This document shows positions 1-8,089 of a DNA stretch of 64,000 nt, piece after piece (positions within the stretch are counted from its first letter, which is position 1; each line of letters opens with the position of its first letter). Both the position numbers and the translations under genes were made by a program. The DNA lies in assembly GCA_963663245.1 (NCBI GenBank), contig OY760143.1, positions 372,001 through 436,000 on the forward strand, given 5' to 3'. This DNA is from JAFGVL01 sp963663245. GTDB taxonomy: Bacteria; Bacteroidota; Bacteroidia; Bacteroidales; Paludibacteraceae. Under the pieces are notes generated by a model that was not told where the DNA came from, searched no databases, and saw only the letters and a program-made list of their open reading frames with translations.

Positions 1-61
1 TTTATTAGTTGGTGCTGAGGCTAGGTTTAGTGTTGGGGGTGAGGTGAGATTGGAGTATTAG
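1..61 (+). CDS. C-terminal fragment of a probable outer-membrane beta-barrel protein (partial)
   Basis: A reading frame open from the window edge gives about 19 residues ending in VGGEVRLEY and a TAG stop at 59-61. The alternating hydrophobic/polar pattern with a terminal aromatic residue looks like the last strand of an outer-membrane barrel. It ends 21 bases before the next gene on the same strand. The bulk of the gene lies outside the window, so the family cannot be named. Confidence 0.45.
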   Translation, partial: LLVGAEARFSVGGEVRLEY

Positions 62-82
62 TTTTATATAAAAAAGTAAATA

Positions 83-2215
83 TTGAGAGCTGTTATAATA
101 TTCACACTTCTTTTACTTGTAATTCCAATGAACGCACAAAAGAAATTTACCCTTGATGACCTTACGCCAGGTGGACTTGGGTACAAGAAATATATCTCTG
201 AGAATTTAGAGCAGTTACAGTGGTGGTCAGACACGCTCGTGTTTGTGAAAGATTCAACGATTGTGCGTATGCGTCCTGCAACACAAAAACAAACCATTCT
301 TTGCTCATTAAGTGAAATGAATACTGCTTTTGAGAAGGAGAAAATTAAACCATTAAAGAAATTTCCTCCATTTTTATTCCCTAGTAAGAAACCAATAATT
401 TGTTTTGAGACTCCCACGGCGATGGTTTTCTTTGACACAAATACGCATCAAATTTTAGATAAGATAAAATGGAAAAAAGACTGGAAACATAGAGATTTTT
501 GTTCCCAAAATGGCTATTTTGCATTTGCTTCTGGAAATGATTTGTGCCTAGTTACCTCCGATAAAAAGATTAAAATCAATAGAGGAGGATCGAAAAAAGA
601 TATAGTGTATGGACAAGCAGTTCATCGTGATGAGTTTGGAATTACAAAGGGTACGTTCTGGAGCCCCAAAGGGAAACACTTAGCTTTTTATAGAATGGAT
701 GAAAGTATGGTTGCTGATTATACTTTAATAGACAATAGTAAATCTCCGTCGAAAAAGAATAAGATTAAATATCCCTCAGCAGGAGAGGCGAACCATCAGG
801 TAGCGATTGGGATATATTCTTTGCAGAAAGATGAAGTAAGCTATTTAAAAACAGGAGCTCCAGCAGATAGATTTTTTACAAATGTATGCTGGTCGCCTAA
901 TGGGAAAGAGCTGTTAATTGCTGAGTTGAATAGAAAACAAGATACTTGTGTTTTGAAATCGTATGATATTAGAACAGGAGAAGGTAGAGAGATTTTTACC
1001 GAAACAGCTAAAACCTATGTAGAGCCAGAGCATACGCCTGTTTTTATAAATGACACGCAGTTTATTTGGCAAAGTGAACGTACAGGACATAATCATTTGT
1101 ATCTATATAATTTGTTAGATAATACTTGTCAAACACTTACTAAAGGGGAATGGGATGTGTTAGATATTTGTAATTATAACAAAAAGAGAAAAGAACTAGT
1201 TTTTTATGCCACGAAAGATTCTCCATTAGAGAGTAATATATATTCATTAGAAATTGAAAGTGCTGAGCTTCGCAAGTTATCTACTCAAGGAGGACAACAT
1301 AAAGCTTTACTATCTGCATCTGGACAGTTTATTGTTGATGAATTTTCTTCTATTAATATACCACGAAAGATTAATATTATTGATATACAGTCGACAGAAG
1401 AAGTAACTATATTAACAGCCTCAAATCCGTATCAAGAAAAACACGAATTGCCAGAAATGCAATTAGGAATGATTAAAGCTGCCGATAAAAAGACAGATTT
1501 ACACTATAGATTAACCTTACCTATCGGGTTTGATGCAAAGAAGAAGTATCCGGTTGTTGTTTACGTGTATGGAGGTCCTCATGTACAACTATTGCAGAAT
1601 GCCTGGTTGGGAGGGTCTAAAGGATGGGAGTTATACATGGCACAAGAAGGTTTTATTTGCTTCTCTTTAGATGGGCGAGGGTCTGCTAATCGAGGACAAG
1701 CATTTGAAGAGGCTGTCTATAAAAATATTGGAAAGGCTCCTTTAGATGATCAGTTAGAAGGAGTAGCTTTTTTAAAGTCGCTCCCATATATTGATTCTAC
1801 TCGTATGGGTATTTATGGATGGAGTTTTGGTGGTTTTATGACTACGCAATTAATGACGAAAACCGCTGGTGTTTTTAAAGTAGGAGTTGCAGGTGGTTCT
1901 GTTATTGATTGGCGTTTATACGAAGTGATGTATGGTGAGCGCTATATGCAAACGCCTCAAACCAACCCACAAGGCTATGCAGAAAACGATTTAACGCCAC
2001 TGGCTAAAAATCTAAAAGGAAAATTCATGATGCTACATTGTGAATTAGATCCTGTGGTGCGAATTAACAACACAGAATTATTTCTTGAGGCAGCAAAAAA
2101 AGCAGGTAAAAAAGTTGAGTTTATCCGCTACCAAAAACACGAACATAATGTAAGAGGAAAGGATAGGGTTGGGATGTTTGAGAAAATAACGAAGTTTTTT
2201 GTGGAGAATTTATAG
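83..2215 (+). CDS. Dipeptidyl peptidase IV-like serine peptidase (S9B)
   Basis: Exported prolyl-dipeptidyl peptidase, 710 residues. A signal peptide (RAVIIFTLLLLVIPMNAQ) is followed by a DPP-IV-type beta-propeller (about residues 60-430) and an alpha/beta-hydrolase domain. The catalytic triad is visible: Ser581 in GWSFGG, Asp656 in CELDPVV and His688 in HNVRG. The start is a TTG codon: an in-frame TAA lies at 77-79 and no ATG is available that keeps the signal peptide. The family removes Xaa-Pro dipeptides from peptides in the periplasm. A hairpin terminator follows the stop. Assignment is firm; the precise substrate is unknown. Confidence 0.92.
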   Translation: MRAVIIFTLLLLVIPMNAQKKFTLDDLTPGGLGYKKYISENLEQLQWWSDTLVFVKDSTIVRMRPATQKQTILCSLSEMNTAFEKEKIKPLKKFPPFLFPSKKPIICFETPTAMVFFDTNTHQILDKIKWKKDWKHRDFCSQNGYFAFASGNDLCLVTSDKKIKINRGGSKKDIVYGQAVHRDEFGITKGTFWSPKGKHLAFYRMDESMVADYTLIDNSKSPSKKNKIKYPSAGEANHQVAIGIYSLQKDEVSYLKTGAPADRFFTNVCWSPNGKELLIAELNRKQDTCVLKSYDIRTGEGREIFTETAKTYVEPEHTPVFINDTQFIWQSERTGHNHLYLYNLLDNTCQTLTKGEWDVLDICNYNKKRKELVFYATKDSPLESNIYSLEIESAELRKLSTQGGQHKALLSASGQFIVDEFSSINIPRKINIIDIQSTEEVTILTASNPYQEKHELPEMQLGMIKAADKKTDLHYRLTLPIGFDAKKKYPVVVYVYGGPHVQLLQNAWLGGSKGWELYMAQEGFICFSLDGRGSANRGQAFEEAVYKNIGKAPLDDQLEGVAFLKSLPYIDSTRMGIYGWSFGGFMTTQLMTKTAGVFKVGVAGGSVIDWRLYEVMYGERYMQTPQTNPQGYAENDLTPLAKNLKGKFMMLHCELDPVVRINNTELFLEAAKKAGKKVEFIRYQKHEHNVRGKDRVGMFEKITKFFVENL

Positions 2216-2221
2216 TTAGTA

Positions 2222-2265
2222 ACAAGAAAAGCCCTTTTAGATTATTCCAAAATGGCTTTTCTTGT
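2222..2265. terminator. Bidirectional hairpin terminator
   Basis: Two 12-base arms (2222-2233 and 2254-2265) pair perfectly around a 20-base loop, which itself contains a further TTTT/AAAA pairing. It lies between the stop codons of the convergent peptidase and SusD-like genes and carries A/T runs usable on both strands. Confidence 0.75.
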
Positions 2266-2273
2266 ATTAGCTA

Positions 2274-4400
2274 TTAGTATTCATAATCATTCCATAGCAG
2301 ACCACTACTTGCTGTAATATTATTATCAAATATTGGCCATAGTTGGTGGTAGTCAACATTAATTCCCGTGCCAAATAAATAATAATTGGCTGGATTTAGT
2401 ACTCTATCAACATCATTCTGAAAGAAATTAGATTTAACCCAGCCATTATTTGTATTATAAAAAGAGGGTTCTCCTATTTCTCCTAAAGATAAGCCATAGA
2501 TAGAGTCTATCTCATATCCTTTTGTTGGACCTATTGCTAAGGCATCGTTGCGTTTGTATTTATAATAGACGGTATCGGCTGTTGCAGCAAATTCTCCTGA
2601 ATGAGCTTCCAAATTAGCTATACGCGTTGTTGTTTCATCTAGTTTTGATTTTAGCATTCCCCAACGCATTAAGTCGTATTTACGTATGTTTTCTCCACAA
2701 AATTCAAAGGCTCTTTCTTTGATAATGTTGTTCATGTTGTATGTTGCTAAACTTGTAATACCTGCTCTAGTTCTTATTAAATTTAATTGAGTTAAACCAT
2801 CTAGCCCTGTGGTATTAGTGGGCACATCATTACTAATACCTCCAATAGCAGCTTCAGCAAACATTAGTAAAATATCCGCATAACGCATTAATACAAGGTT
2901 AACACCATCGTCATAATTTGTTGCTCTAGCCATCCACTCAAAACGATATTTTCCTAAATAAAAGCCATCAATATCGTTCATGTCTGGATATAATACGGTC
3001 TCCCCAATTGTAGATCCTGGGTATTTTAATTGGTCATCAGCATTTACTAAGGTATATTTATTCCATTGAAATGGAGCAACAGTTACTTTTTTTCTAGTGT
3101 CCCCAATTTCAAAATCATACACAAAAGTTGGTGTTACCATTGTCATTGAGGATGATTTGCTTGAGCTTGTTGTATTAATTAAGTAAGTATTCGCATTTCC
3201 AGATCGTATGCCAGAGGTATTTAATACTTGTCCACGGGTATCTGCAAATCCTATTTCAAATAAAGATTCTGATGCATTATAGGCTACAATATCAGAACAA
3301 ACATCTGTAAATATTTCTTTAAAGCTTGTTTGAAGTTTAGAAATTGGCTCGTGTTTGATAACATCGGCACAGGCATTTAGAGCTAAAGCATTTAGTTCTT
3401 TTCTTTTGTTGGTATCTTTTACATTGTATTGTACGCCGTATGCTCCTCCAGCTCCTCCAGTCCATGTGTCAGGTCGCAGTGCTTTTCCTGCATACATAAG
3501 TGCTGTTTTAGCAAGTAGCCCTTTTATGTAGGCTTTGTTTACACGCTCAGTTGTACCTGGTAAAATTTCCGAGAAATAGGAGCTAGTGCTGTAAAGCCAT
3601 AAGGGTGAAATGTCTAGGCGTTTAACTAGAGTAGTATCAGAATATGCTATAGACGGACAACTTTCAGCCCAAGGGACTAGCTTTTCAGCATCTTGCAGGT
3701 CGTGTATTATTTTTTCATAAATAATATTTCGATCCACCTTAGGTTCAAAATAATTTGCATAATAGTTATAGTTGATAGGGACATCTCCCCAGTATTTAGT
3801 TAATTCAAGATAGCAAAACGAACGAAGCGTAAGAGCCTCTCCTAATAGGTAGGCGATTGTTACATTTGTTGTGTCAGTATATTGTCTAATCCCCTTAATA
3901 GCATAGTTTGCATTACATATTATGCGGTAGAGATTTCCCCAAGGGTCATGTTCATTTGCTCTTGTTAAGTCTATACTGTTGCTATTCATAGTATATATAT
4001 TAAAGTCAGCAGTTCCATTACTTTTATTGCCATATTCAATATCAGTATTATTTCCAACGTAACCTCCACAAAGTCTATTCCTGTAAGACTTGTCATATGC
4101 GAAATAATCGTACATCCCTTGAATCATGTATCTAATATTTTCTGGAAACTTGAAAATGTAAGAATCATCTTTTGTAAATGTAATACTATCTATATCTATA
4201 GTACTATATGCACTCATTCCTAAAGTTTGGTGTATTTCTAAATTCTGAGCACTTAGAGGGTTAATGTTCATGCTATCTACATTTGATAGTGGAAAATAGT
4301 GAAGGCTTTTATTTGAATTATAGATATACATGGTGTCTTGCGACATTGTAGATGTACTTATAAATAGGAGTAGTAGTATTGTGTTTAAAAGTTTTTTCAT
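2274..4400 (-). CDS. SusD/RagB-like outer-membrane nutrient-binding protein, no SusC partner
   Basis: About 708 residues. The start is placed at 4400 (MKKLLNTILLLLF signal sequence); 16 upstream residues are open but look like leader. After a roughly 100-residue N-terminal module with a DSITF motif comes the SusD/RagB fold: ALTLRSFCYLELTKYWGDVP (TPR-like region), the MRYADILLMFAEA helix and the KYDLMRW motif. SusD proteins are surface lipoproteins that load glycans or peptides into a SusC TonB-dependent transporter. Two oddities: no lipobox cysteine follows the signal sequence, and no SusC gene is adjacent. The upstream neighbour, 13 bases away, is a small T9SS-sorted protein with a related N-terminal module, so the two probably form an operon. 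Family call is sure; role is inferred. Confidence 0.85.
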   Translation of the reverse strand: MKKLLNTILLLLFISTSTMSQDTMYIYNSNKSLHYFPLSNVDSMNINPLSAQNLEIHQTLGMSAYSTIDIDSITFTKDDSYIFKFPENIRYMIQGMYDYFAYDKSYRNRLCGGYVGNNTDIEYGNKSNGTADFNIYTMNSNSIDLTRANEHDPWGNLYRIICNANYAIKGIRQYTDTTNVTIAYLLGEALTLRSFCYLELTKYWGDVPINYNYYANYFEPKVDRNIIYEKIIHDLQDAEKLVPWAESCPSIAYSDTTLVKRLDISPLWLYSTSSYFSEILPGTTERVNKAYIKGLLAKTALMYAGKALRPDTWTGGAGGAYGVQYNVKDTNKRKELNALALNACADVIKHEPISKLQTSFKEIFTDVCSDIVAYNASESLFEIGFADTRGQVLNTSGIRSGNANTYLINTTSSSKSSSMTMVTPTFVYDFEIGDTRKKVTVAPFQWNKYTLVNADDQLKYPGSTIGETVLYPDMNDIDGFYLGKYRFEWMARATNYDDGVNLVLMRYADILLMFAEAAIGGISNDVPTNTTGLDGLTQLNLIRTRAGITSLATYNMNNIIKERAFEFCGENIRKYDLMRWGMLKSKLDETTTRIANLEAHSGEFAATADTVYYKYKRNDALAIGPTKGYEIDSIYGLSLGEIGEPSFYNTNNGWVKSNFFQNDVDRVLNPANYYLFGTGINVDYHQLWPIFDNNITASSGLLWNDYEY

Positions 4401-4413
4401 GATAGAAAAGGGC

Positions 4414-4896
4414 TTATTTTTTTGTAAATTTAATTGTTTGCTTATCAATTAAGATAAGGTACGTTCCTTTTGTAAGGTAGCTTACGTCAATGTCAATTTT
4501 ATTGTTGTAATTGGTGCAGATTACAGGCAACTCTATTCCTTGTAATGAGAATAATTTAATTGATTTGTATTTTGTTAGCCCTCTGATATATAAGGAATTG
4601 ACAACAGGGTTTGGATAGGCGAAAATGTTATTCCTTTCTGTTTCATTTATGGGATTTAGACCGTTTGTATCAAATACAATTTTTTTTGTGTTATATAAAT
4701 AATGACCAGTATTATTGTTGTCTTTCTTATGAATAGTCATGTCATAACCATTAAAGGTTATTTTCTGAATATTGCTTATAGGGTATTCAGCCTCTGATAA
4801 ATCATTTGAAATTACAATTATATTCGTTTGTGCAAAGCCTAAAATATTTAGGTAGACAAGAGCCAATATAATTAAAGCTGCTTTTCGTTTTTTCAT
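4414..4896 (-). CDS. Small secreted protein with T9SS type A sorting domain
   Basis: 160 residues from the ATG at 4896; 16 more upstream codons are open but precede the natural signal peptide (MKKRKAALIILALVYLNILGFAQ). An N-terminal segment of about 60 residues (YPISNIQKITF, then KKIVFD) resembles the N-terminal module of the downstream SusD-like protein. The C-terminal 70 residues form a type A sorting domain (AYPNPVVNSLYI, then GTYLILI, ending in KFTKK), which directs type IX secretion and surface attachment. First gene of a two-gene minus-strand unit; its function beyond surface display is unknown. Confidence 0.8.
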   Translation of the reverse strand: MKKRKAALIILALVYLNILGFAQTNIIVISNDLSEAEYPISNIQKITFNGYDMTIHKKDNNNTGHYLYNTKKIVFDTNGLNPINETERNNIFAYPNPVVNSLYIRGLTKYKSIKLFSLQGIELPVICTNYNNKIDIDVSYLTKGTYLILIDKQTIKFTKK

Positions 4897-4931
4897 GATT
4901 TCGTATTTCGTTTTAATAATACTTTTCGGTT

Positions 4932-4939
4932 CAAATATA
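4932..4939 (-). promoter_or_regulatory. Bacteroidota -7 element TATATTTG upstream of the T9SS/SusD pair
   Basis: TATATTTG on the minus strand matches TAnnTTTG and lies 35 bases before the start codon at 4896. I see no clear TTG at the -33 position, so only half of the promoter is supported. Confidence 0.4.
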
Positions 4940-5090
4940 AACACAATTTTTATATGTGATGATTTGTAATGTGTTAAAAATTGATTTTGAGGACAATAAG
5001 GGCTAAAGAGGCCGTTAGAGTTGTGTTAATAGAGGAATTGATATTAAATGATTTTTTAATATTTAAAGAGGTGGTTTTGGGTGGTGTTTT

Positions 5091-5639
5091 TTATTTCAAC
5101 CCCTTCAATATTCGAATAGATTCCGACACATGTTTCTCCGATTCAGATTGTGAATTAAATATATAAACAACCTTCCCTGATAAATCTACAATATAAGTTA
5201 CTCTCCCTGGAATAACACCCATTGTACTTGGTACCCCAAATGTTTTTCTAATAATATTGTTATCATCACTCAATAGGGTAAAACTTAAACGGTGCTTTTC
5301 TGCAAACGCTTTGTGACTTTCAACTGATTGTCCGCTAATACCAATTACGAGTGCATTTTCTTGTTTAAACACTTCGTATTGATCCCTAAAAGTACATGCT
5401 TGAGCTGTGCAACCAGGCGTGTCATCTTTTGGATAAAAATAGATTACCAGATAATGTTTCCCAATAACTGACTGTATGTTGAAATTTTTTCCGTGCTGAT
5501 CTTTTAGTGAAAATGAAGGAATACTGCTCCCAACTACTATTTGATCATTTTTTTTCTTAGATGCTGTTGCCGTGAGTGGAGCAATAATTAATAAAGCAAG
5601 CGTGAATATGGCGATAGAATAAATTGATTTTGTTTTCAT
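5091..5639 (-). CDS. bcp: Bcp-type peroxiredoxin with signal peptide
   Basis: 182 residues from the ATG at 5639; 21 upstream codons are open but lie before the signal-like segment (SIYSIAIFTLALLIIAPLTATA). The thioredoxin-fold body carries the 1-Cys/atypical 2-Cys Bcp signature DDTPGCTAQACTFRD, with a peroxidatic Cys and a second Cys five residues later. The family reduces hydroperoxides with thioredoxin. Most Bcp proteins are cytoplasmic; this one appears exported, which would need a periplasmic thiol donor. Monocistronic, divergent from trigger factor. Confidence 0.88.
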   Translation of the reverse strand: MKTKSIYSIAIFTLALLIIAPLTATASKKKNDQIVVGSSIPSFSLKDQHGKNFNIQSVIGKHYLVIYFYPKDDTPGCTAQACTFRDQYEVFKQENALVIGISGQSVESHKAFAEKHRLSFTLLSDDNNIIRKTFGVPSTMGVIPGRVTYIVDLSGKVVYIFNSQSESEKHVSESIRILKGLK

Positions 5640-5699
5640 AATTCTATGTTTAAATTTTAAATAAATGGATGTAAATTTCAATTGTAAAATTGCTAAATA

Positions 5700-5707
5700 C
5701 AAATGTA
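5700..5707 (-). promoter_or_regulatory. -7 element TACATTTG for the peroxiredoxin gene
   Basis: TACATTTG on the minus strand fits TAnnTTTG, about 60 bases upstream of the start at 5639. No good -33 TTG is seen. Confidence 0.4.
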
Positions 5708-5797
5708 CATATAACTTGATAATATGATGAATTTTACACTATTTTTTGTGAAAAATTGTGTATTTCCTGCAATTTGTGTTTAAGCTACTATTATCTG

Positions 5798-5828
5798 TTT
5801 GTGGATAAGTAAAAATTGATTACTTTTG
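5798..5828 (+). promoter_or_regulatory. Consensus Bacteroidota promoter for tig
   Basis: TTTG at 5798-5801 and TACTTTTG at 5821-5828 are separated by exactly 19 bases, matching the primary sigma consensus of this phylum. The trigger factor start codon is about 48 bases downstream. Confidence 0.8.
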
Positions 5829-5876
5829 CACCCCGTTAAGGACAAAATATCAGAAACTTAAGACAAAATTTATAAT

Positions 5877-7235
5877 ATGAACATCGTTAGAAAAGACATC
5901 GACGCAGTAAATGCATTAGTAACCTTACAAGTGTCAAAAACTGATTACGAAGAAAAAGTAGAAACGACATTACGCGACTATCGTAAAAAAGCAAATATTC
6001 CAGGTTTTCGTCCGGGTATGGTGCCAGTTAGCTTGGTGAAAAAAATGTATGGTAAATCTGTACTTGCAGATGAAATTAACAAACTAGTTGGTGAGTCTAT
6101 TTATAACTATATTAAAGAAAATGATCTTAACATTTTAGGAGAGCCACTTCCAAATGAAACAGAGCAAGCACCAATTGATTTTGATGCTGCTGAAGATTTT
6201 GAGTTTAAATTCGATTTAGGTCTTGCCCCTGAATTTGATTTAGCAATTGATAATAAAATTAAGGTGAAAAACTATGCTATCACTCTTTCTGAGGATATGG
6301 TTGAAAACCAAGTAAAATCATATACAGGTCGTTTTGGTCAATATATTCAAGAAGAAATTGTTGAAGAGAAAGATGTTGTTAAAGGTGATATTGTTGAGCT
6401 AGGAGATGATAAGAAAGTAAAAGAAGGTGGTATCACAGCTGAAGCTGCTGTTGTTTCTCCTGCATATATTAAAGTTGCAGCTCAAAAGAAATTGTTCGTT
6501 GGGAAAAAGATTGGTGATGTTGTTACTTTTAATCCGAAGAAAGCTTTTGAGAATGAAACAGAAATTAGCTCAATGCTAAAAGTTTCTAAAGAAGAAGTTG
6601 AAAACTTAAGTTCTGATTTTCAAATGACAATCACTGGTGTTACCAGATATATTGAGAGTGAAATTAACCAAGAGCTATTTGATAAAGTATTTGGTGAGGG
6701 TACAGTGAAGTCTGAAGAAGAGTTTCGTGCAAAAATCAAAGAAAGTATTCAAGAGAACTTAGATTCTGATAGCAACTATAAATTTGGTGTTGATGCTCGT
6801 GAGGCTGTTGTTAAAAAATTAGATAAAGTTGTTTTTCCAGATGCATTCTTAAAAAGATGGGTGTTAGCAACAAACGAAGATATTACTACTGAGAAGCTAG
6901 AAGAAGATTATTCAAAAATGTTAGAAGATTTGAAATGGCATTTATTGAAAGATAAAATTGCTAAAGCAAATGATGTCAAGGTAGAGAAAGAAGATATTGA
7001 TGCCTATGGAAAGAAGATTGCCTTAGCTCAGTTTGCTCAATATGGTATGCCAAGTGTACCAGACGATATCTTAGAAAACTATATCAAAGACATGGTAAAA
7101 GATGAAAAATCGATTAAAAATGTTGTTGAAGGTGTAGTAAATGAAAAAGTGATAGAAATTATCAAAGGCACAGTGAAGTTAGAGAAAACAAAAATCTCTA
7201 TTGATGATTTCAATAAACTGATAGAAGCAAAATAA
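5877..7235 (+). CDS. tig: Trigger factor, ribosome-associated chaperone
   Basis: 452 residues. The N-terminal ribosome-binding domain carries the GFRPGMVP signature (about residues 43-50). A PPIase-like middle domain (about 150-255) and a long helical, lysine/glutamate-rich C-terminal substrate-binding domain follow. It binds nascent chains at the ribosome exit and often precedes clpP-clpX, as here. The middle domain is diverged, as is usual in this phylum. A strong promoter lies upstream and a long inverted repeat follows the gene. Confidence 0.95.
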   Translation: MNIVRKDIDAVNALVTLQVSKTDYEEKVETTLRDYRKKANIPGFRPGMVPVSLVKKMYGKSVLADEINKLVGESIYNYIKENDLNILGEPLPNETEQAPIDFDAAEDFEFKFDLGLAPEFDLAIDNKIKVKNYAITLSEDMVENQVKSYTGRFGQYIQEEIVEEKDVVKGDIVELGDDKKVKEGGITAEAAVVSPAYIKVAAQKKLFVGKKIGDVVTFNPKKAFENETEISSMLKVSKEEVENLSSDFQMTITGVTRYIESEINQELFDKVFGEGTVKSEEEFRAKIKESIQENLDSDSNYKFGVDAREAVVKKLDKVVFPDAFLKRWVLATNEDITTEKLEEDYSKMLEDLKWHLLKDKIAKANDVKVEKEDIDAYGKKIALAQFAQYGMPSVPDDILENYIKDMVKDEKSIKNVVEGVVNEKVIEIIKGTVKLEKTKISIDDFNKLIEAK

Positions 7236-7252
7236 TATTGCATATTTTTTTG

Positions 7253-7337
7253 AAAAAGGCTTTTAGCTTTTAGTAATAGCACGCGAATTTTTTTTACATT
7301 TGTTTTGCTTTTACAAATAAACGCTAAAAGCCTTTTT
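7253..7337. repeat. 15-bp inverted repeat enclosing the tig-clpP promoter region
   Basis: AAAAAGGCTTTTAGC at 7253-7267 is the exact reverse complement of 7323-7337, with 55 bases between the arms. The second arm ends in a T-run, so it could act as a long-loop terminator for tig. The loop holds a TACATTTG promoter element, so the structure may also couple termination of tig to initiation at clpP. Confidence 0.6.
7295..7302 (+). promoter_or_regulatory. Possible -7 element TACATTTG for clpP
   Basis: TACATTTG matches TAnnTTTG and lies 65 bases before the clpP start, inside the loop of the inverted repeat. No convincing -33 TTG is present. Confidence 0.35.
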
Positions 7338-7366
7338 TAATGGAAAAAAATTAAAAGTTTGAAATT

Positions 7367-8041
7367 ATGAATAATGAATTTAAAAAATTTGCTACCAAGC
7401 ATTTAGGTATGAATGGTTTGGCATTAGATCAATACCAGGATATTACTAGTAACTATATTTCACCTTCTATTTTAGAAGAACGTCAATTGAATGTGACTCA
7501 AATGGATGTTTTCTCTCGTTTAATGATGGATAGAATTATTTTTCTAGGGACTCAAATTGACGATTATACGGCAAATGTAATTCAAGCACAATTATTATTT
7601 TTAGATTCATCAGAGCCAGGGAAAGATATTTCTATTTATTTAAACTCTCCTGGAGGTTCTGTATATGCTGGTTTAGGTATATATGATACAATGCAGTATA
7701 TAAGTAGCAATGTAAATACAATTTGTACTGGTATGGCAGCATCAATGGCCGCTGTTCTTTTGGTGGCTGGCGAAAAAGGAAAGCGTACAGCGTTGAAACA
7801 TTCTCGTGTAATGATACATCAACCAATGGGAGGTGCATCTGGACAAGCTTCAGATATAGAAATTACAGCTCGTGAGATTCAAAAATTGAAGAAAGAATTG
7901 TACACTATTATATCTGATCATTCGGGAAAACCTTTCAAGCAAATTGAAAAAGATTCAGACCGTGATTATTGGATGACAGCGCAGGAAGCTAAAGAATATG
8001 GTATGATTGACGAGGTTCTATTTAGAGAAAAGAAAAAATAA
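7367..8041 (+). CDS. clpP: ATP-dependent Clp protease proteolytic subunit ClpP
   Basis: 224 residues. The serine protease triad is visible as Ser126 (GMAAS), His151 (MIHQP) and Asp200 (DRDYW), with the conserved spacing of the family. It forms the tetradecameric chamber that degrades substrates unfolded by ClpX. The N-terminal extension of about 25 residues is longer than in E. coli. The clpX start lies 48 bases downstream, so the two are very likely co-transcribed. Confidence 0.97.
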   Translation: MNNEFKKFATKHLGMNGLALDQYQDITSNYISPSILEERQLNVTQMDVFSRLMMDRIIFLGTQIDDYTANVIQAQLLFLDSSEPGKDISIYLNSPGGSVYAGLGIYDTMQYISSNVNTICTGMAASMAAVLLVAGEKGKRTALKHSRVMIHQPMGGASGQASDIEITAREIQKLKKELYTIISDHSGKPFKQIEKDSDRDYWMTAQEAKEYGMIDEVLFREKKK

Positions 8042-8089
8042 ATAAAGTAGAGACGTAATGAATTGCGTGTCTTTTATAGTACGAAGTTA

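Noticed and set aside
4981..5166. Plus-strand open frame of 61 codons beside the peroxiredoxin gene
   Set aside because: Starts from a weak codon, overlaps the peroxiredoxin 3' end in antisense and has no recognisable protein pattern or promoter.
8063..8089. TTG start giving ClpX nine extra residues
   Set aside because: The zinc-binding domain begins directly after the ATG at 8090, as in the family.
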